From Fimbriimonadaceae bacterium (GTDB lineage Bacteria > Armatimonadota > Fimbriimonadia > Fimbriimonadales > Fimbriimonadaceae), in assembly GCA_014380605.1 (NCBI GenBank), contig JACMJO010000492.1, positions 1-6,371 of the forward strand: a stretch of DNA of 6,371 nucleotides, written 5' to 3'. The notes under the pieces were generated by a model that was not told the origin of the DNA, did no database searches, and was given only the letters and a program-made list of their open reading frames with translations. Below are positions 4,861 through 6,371 of the stretch, piece after piece. Every line of letters begins with the position of its first letter. Within the stretch, counting starts at the first letter, position 1. The position numbers and the translations under genes were made by a program.

Positions 4861-5298
4861 ATGATGCGCAAGCAATGGGTTTGGATTGGAGTAGCAGCAA
4901 CCGCCCTGATCCTTGCCGTCTTTGCCCTTCTTCCCCGCGAACCGGACGGTCTGGATTTTATTCGGAAGTATGGACCTGAGCGCGAGTCCTTCGAAACCAT
5001 TCTGTTGCTAGGCCGCCATTCAGGGACGGGCCCTACGACCACATGGAACAAATACTTTGAGTTCGATGAGATTCCGCCGCCTTTGCTGCAGTATCTTCGT
5101 GAAAGGTCCCAAAACCCAGTCGTAGCAGACTCGCACTTTTTCAGATTGCCCAATGGCAAAGAGGCCATGTGGATGCCCGACTTTGCTGGTAATGATAGGA
5201 TCACGGTCTTCAATGTGCAAGAGCCTTCATGGATTGCCCGCTACTGGGAGGCACTAATGGACCGGATCTTCCCGTCTGTCAGGTATTCCTCACGCTAA
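4861..5298 (+). CDS. Array protein copy 10, single-pass membrane-anchored, unknown function
   Basis: 145 residues from the first of two adjacent ATG codons; the second (4864) is the start conserved in other copies, so the protein reads M-MRKQWVWIG. R4 of the family is Q here. The membrane segment and LLPREPDGLDFIRKYGP are consensus. The core TTWNKYFEFDEIPPPLL lies near residues 61-77, a RLPNGKEA segment around 105, and the tail QEPSWIARYWEALMDRIF is followed by PSVRYSSR. The frame is open back to 4732, but that part overlaps copy 9 and is not family sequence. There is no TACAAT box or Shine-Dalgarno site; with 5 nt between it and the stop of copy 9, translation probably depends on copy 9. It is the last array copy seen. 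Confidence 0.88.
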   Translation: MMRKQWVWIGVAATALILAVFALLPREPDGLDFIRKYGPERESFETILLLGRHSGTGPTTTWNKYFEFDEIPPPLLQYLRERSQNPVVADSHFFRLPNGKEAMWMPDFAGNDRITVFNVQEPSWIARYWEALMDRIFPSVRYSSR

Positions 5299-5319
5299 GC
5301 GAATCAGCCGTTACCATCT

Positions 5320-5347
5320 ACTCACTGGAGCAAAGTAGCTGCCGGAC
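5320..5347 (+). repeat. Intergenic repeat, copy C, at the array edge
   Basis: ACTCACTGGAGCAAAGTAGC followed by TGCCGGAC is a diverged match to 711-742 and 2283-2314. Here no TACAAT or head follows, so it may be a remnant of a lost further copy. It lies between the convergent stops at 5298 and 5359. A weak 5-bp stem (CTACT...AGTAG) is present, but no convincing terminator. Confidence 0.55.
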
Positions 5348-5358
5348 TTATGGCGGTC

Positions 5359-5940
5359 CTATCTGTACGCAGCGGGAGACCGCCAGTCGTTCTCAACCCT
5401 TCGAGTCACAATGACCTTCGCCAAATGCTTCTTCACATTGCCTCGGACCGTATTCACACCTTTCTCCGACTTCAGCCAACGGGCTTGAGCGTATGTTCGA
5501 TCCCTGGGTAGTTGCATATAGCTGATAATCGCATCTCGCAAGAGCCGATCCTTCAGAGAAAAGGACTTCGACTCCCCATAGATGAGGAGAACCTCAAACT
5601 TCAGCGCATCATGGTCGCTGAGGAGAAGATATTCCTTCCCATTGTCGTCTACATAGATGCGGGTGGCGAGGAAAGCAGCGGCCTCGCGAAGGTCCCTTTG
5701 ATGGGGCTTTGGGGCGTCCAGAAGTTGGGCAAGATACTTCTCGCACTCCTGTGCCTCACGTGTCTCATACTCAAATTCGACGCCAATGACTCGCGTTGGT
5801 AAGCCCTGAAACAGATGACAGAGGCTTGCCAATTGCGATTCCATCGGGTGCAATACAGAAACGTTTTTGGCAAACGGGAATTGAGCGATTGCGGTTCCAG
5901 CCATCAGGACAAGCGTGAGGAGAGACGGCAATGTGCGCAT
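5359..5940 (-). CDS. Putative secreted protein of unknown function
   Basis: 193 residues on the - strand, convergent with the array. MRTLPSLLTLVLMAGTAIAQ is a clear Sec signal peptide, with A-I-A before Q20 as the cleavage site. The mature part has two cysteines (C41, C66) that could pair outside the cytoplasm, a charged helical middle (ECEKYLAQLLDAPKPHQRDL), a YVDDNGKEYLLLSDHDAL segment near residues 96-113, and a basic C-terminal third ending NDWRSPAAYR. I do not recognise the family. The start follows a perfect TATAAT by 5 nt, with no Shine-Dalgarno sequence. The gene is not related to the array proteins. It diverges from the cupin gene, their starts being 97 nt apart. Confidence 0.85.
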   Translation of the reverse strand: MRTLPSLLTLVLMAGTAIAQFPFAKNVSVLHPMESQLASLCHLFQGLPTRVIGVEFEYETREAQECEKYLAQLLDAPKPHQRDLREAAAFLATRIYVDDNGKEYLLLSDHDALKFEVLLIYGESKSFSLKDRLLRDAIISYMQLPRDRTYAQARWLKSEKGVNTVRGNVKKHLAKVIVTRRVENDWRSPAAYR

Positions 5941-5945
5941 GGCTC

Positions 5946-5973
5946 ATTATAGGGCCGTTGCTGAAGCGGACAA
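5946..5973 (-). promoter_or_regulatory. Promoter of the secreted-protein gene (TTGTCC - 16 nt - TATAAT)
   Basis: On the - strand TTGTCC (5968-5973) and a perfect TATAAT (5946-5951) are 16 nt apart, and TATAAT is only 5 nt (gagcc) before the ATG ending at 5940. It is the best sigma-70-like promoter in the window, and transcription would begin at or very near the start codon. Confidence 0.7.
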
Positions 5974-6025
5974 GCAGGATCGCTGGCTTATCGCAAGACC
6001 TAGGCATGGCGTGTAGCGGCTTCGG

Positions 6026-6031
6026 CATAAT
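6026..6031 (+). promoter_or_regulatory. Candidate -10 box (CATAAT) of the cupin gene
   Basis: CATAAT matches TATAAT in 5 of 6 positions and lies 6 nt (cgtcca) before the ATG at 6038. No Shine-Dalgarno site is seen. The -35 is unclear (TAGGCA with a 19-nt gap is the best guess). Confidence 0.5.
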
Positions 6032-6037
6032 CGTCCA

Positions 6038-6371
6038 ATGCCAAACCCGGTCCAGCCCGACGAATGGGATGCTTGTGCGGCGGCGCCGGAGTTTCATCGG
6101 ATTCTGTTCGAGAACGACTCGGTTCGGACTTTGGAGACGATTATCCGGCCGGGCCAGATCGTGCCGCTTCACACGCACTGTTGGTGCGGGGTTTCGACGG
6201 TTCTGAGTTGGAGCGACATGGTGAGGCGGGATGAAAATGGGGTTGTCACTTTTGATTCGCGGGCGAGCGGGGTTCGGAGGGAGCCTGGAGAGGCGATGTG
6301 GGCGGAGCCATTTGCTTTGCACACGTTAGAAAACGTCGGGGATCGGGCGATCCACATTGTGACGGTGGAGA
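6038..6371 (+). CDS. Cupin-domain protein, N-terminal part, runs off the window
   Basis: 111 complete codons from ATG 6038 to the right edge with no stop. The protein starts MPNPVQPDEWDACAAAPEF. ETIIRPGQIVPLHTHCW (about residues 38-54) fits the first cupin motif: Gly in RPGQ and the paired His in HTH that usually bind a metal. Further on, PGEAMWAEPFALHTLENVGD (about residues 86-105) fits the second motif, with PG and the metal-binding His of LHTLEN. VGDRAIHIVTVE matches the next strands of the beta-barrel. It lacks a signal peptide, so it is probably cytoplasmic. Small single-domain cupins have very diverse roles and the substrate cannot be told. Its start follows CATAAT closely, and it diverges from the gene at 5359-5940. 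It has no evident link to the array. Confidence 0.82.
   Translation, partial: MPNPVQPDEWDACAAAPEFHRILFENDSVRTLETIIRPGQIVPLHTHCWCGVSTVLSWSDMVRRDENGVVTFDSRASGVRREPGEAMWAEPFALHTLENVGDRAIHIVTVE

Larger units (their letters stand above)
1..5298 (+). repeat. Tandem array of paralogous small membrane-anchored protein genes
   Basis: Nine heads plus one partial gene of the same family lie head to tail, interrupted by two unrelated genes. The constant block runs from the end of one gene (ctccccgcctgccaccaag + stop), through a short spacer and CCGCGAAACCGCACTACAAT, into about the first 22 codons of the next gene. It alternates with a body of roughly 250-300 nt that differs greatly between copies. Three junctions (1187-1220, 1635-1668, 2756-2789) have the same 34-nt spacer, and a fourth (4417-4450) has 34 nt if counted from a leftover TGA. 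The layout is seen directly; expansion by unequal crossing-over or gene conversion is inference. Confidence 0.9.

Noticed and set aside
4725..5213. Open minus-strand frames over each head (MRMKSRPSG...TPIQTHRLRM type)
   Set aside because: They recur only because the head DNA is repeated. They are antisense shadows with no promoter or start pattern of their own.
1..5298. Diversity-generating retroelement or CRISPR-like array
   Set aside because: No reverse transcriptase, template repeat or cas gene is present. The repeats are gene heads and tails with coding bodies between them, and body differences include insertions and deletions, not only adenine-specific changes.
5299..5358. Bidirectional terminator between the convergent genes
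   Set aside because: Only a 5-bp stem with an 11-nt loop and no T run could be found.
5771..6322. Minus-strand frame over the cupin gene
   Set aside because: The + strand frame has cupin motifs with metal-binding His residues, while the minus frame is low-complexity and overlaps the start of the gene at 5359-5940.

Overview
The window is dominated by a head-to-tail array, all on the + strand, of small paralogous genes of about 130-145 codons (positions 1-5298). Each intact copy encodes a protein that starts MRKRWVWIG, has one N-terminal hydrophobic segment followed by a conserved [P]REPDGLDFIRKY stretch, then a variable body with a W..xFxFxxIPxxL core, and a C-terminal PSWLxxQWQALMNRI tail. 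Nine copies of the head are visible, plus the 3' part of a tenth gene cut by the left edge. I do not recognise the family. By the positive-inside rule the body should lie outside the cytoplasmic membrane.

Layout: 1-280 is the tail of copy 1. Copies 2, 3 and 4 follow (303-698; 797-1186, which lacks most of its membrane segment; 1221-1634). At 1669-1743 a copy keeps only promoter and head; it runs with an ATGA overlap into an unrelated putative secreted protein (1740-2249). Then come a frameshifted copy (2337-2755), a copy cut short by a Trp-to-stop change (2790-3200), an unrelated exported protein with a C-terminal half-SLH domain (3279-3896), and copies 8, 9 and 10 (3997-4413, 4451-4855, 4861-5298). 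Beyond the array are a convergent gene for a putative secreted protein (5359-5940, - strand) and, diverging from it, a cupin-domain gene that leaves the window (6038-6371).

The -10-like box lies immediately 5' of the start codon. TACAAT sits 6-8 nt before the ATG in eight of the nine visible heads. TATAAT (5 nt), CATAAT (6 nt) and TAGACT (6 nt) sit before the three unrelated genes. A transcription start about 7 nt downstream of these boxes would fall on or near the ATG, so leaderless mRNAs are the likely mode here. Only the gene at 1740 has a clear Shine-Dalgarno sequence.

Organism: a bacterium of moderate GC. The short C-terminal SLH segment, the many small exported hypothetical proteins and the start-proximal promoters would fit Armatimonadota (Fimbriimonas-like), but this is an inference from style, not from a marker gene. 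No rRNA, tRNA, CRISPR array, transposase or phage gene was seen. How the array proteins work together is unknown. The decay and chimeras suggest fast birth-and-death evolution and recombination through the near-identical promoter/head block.
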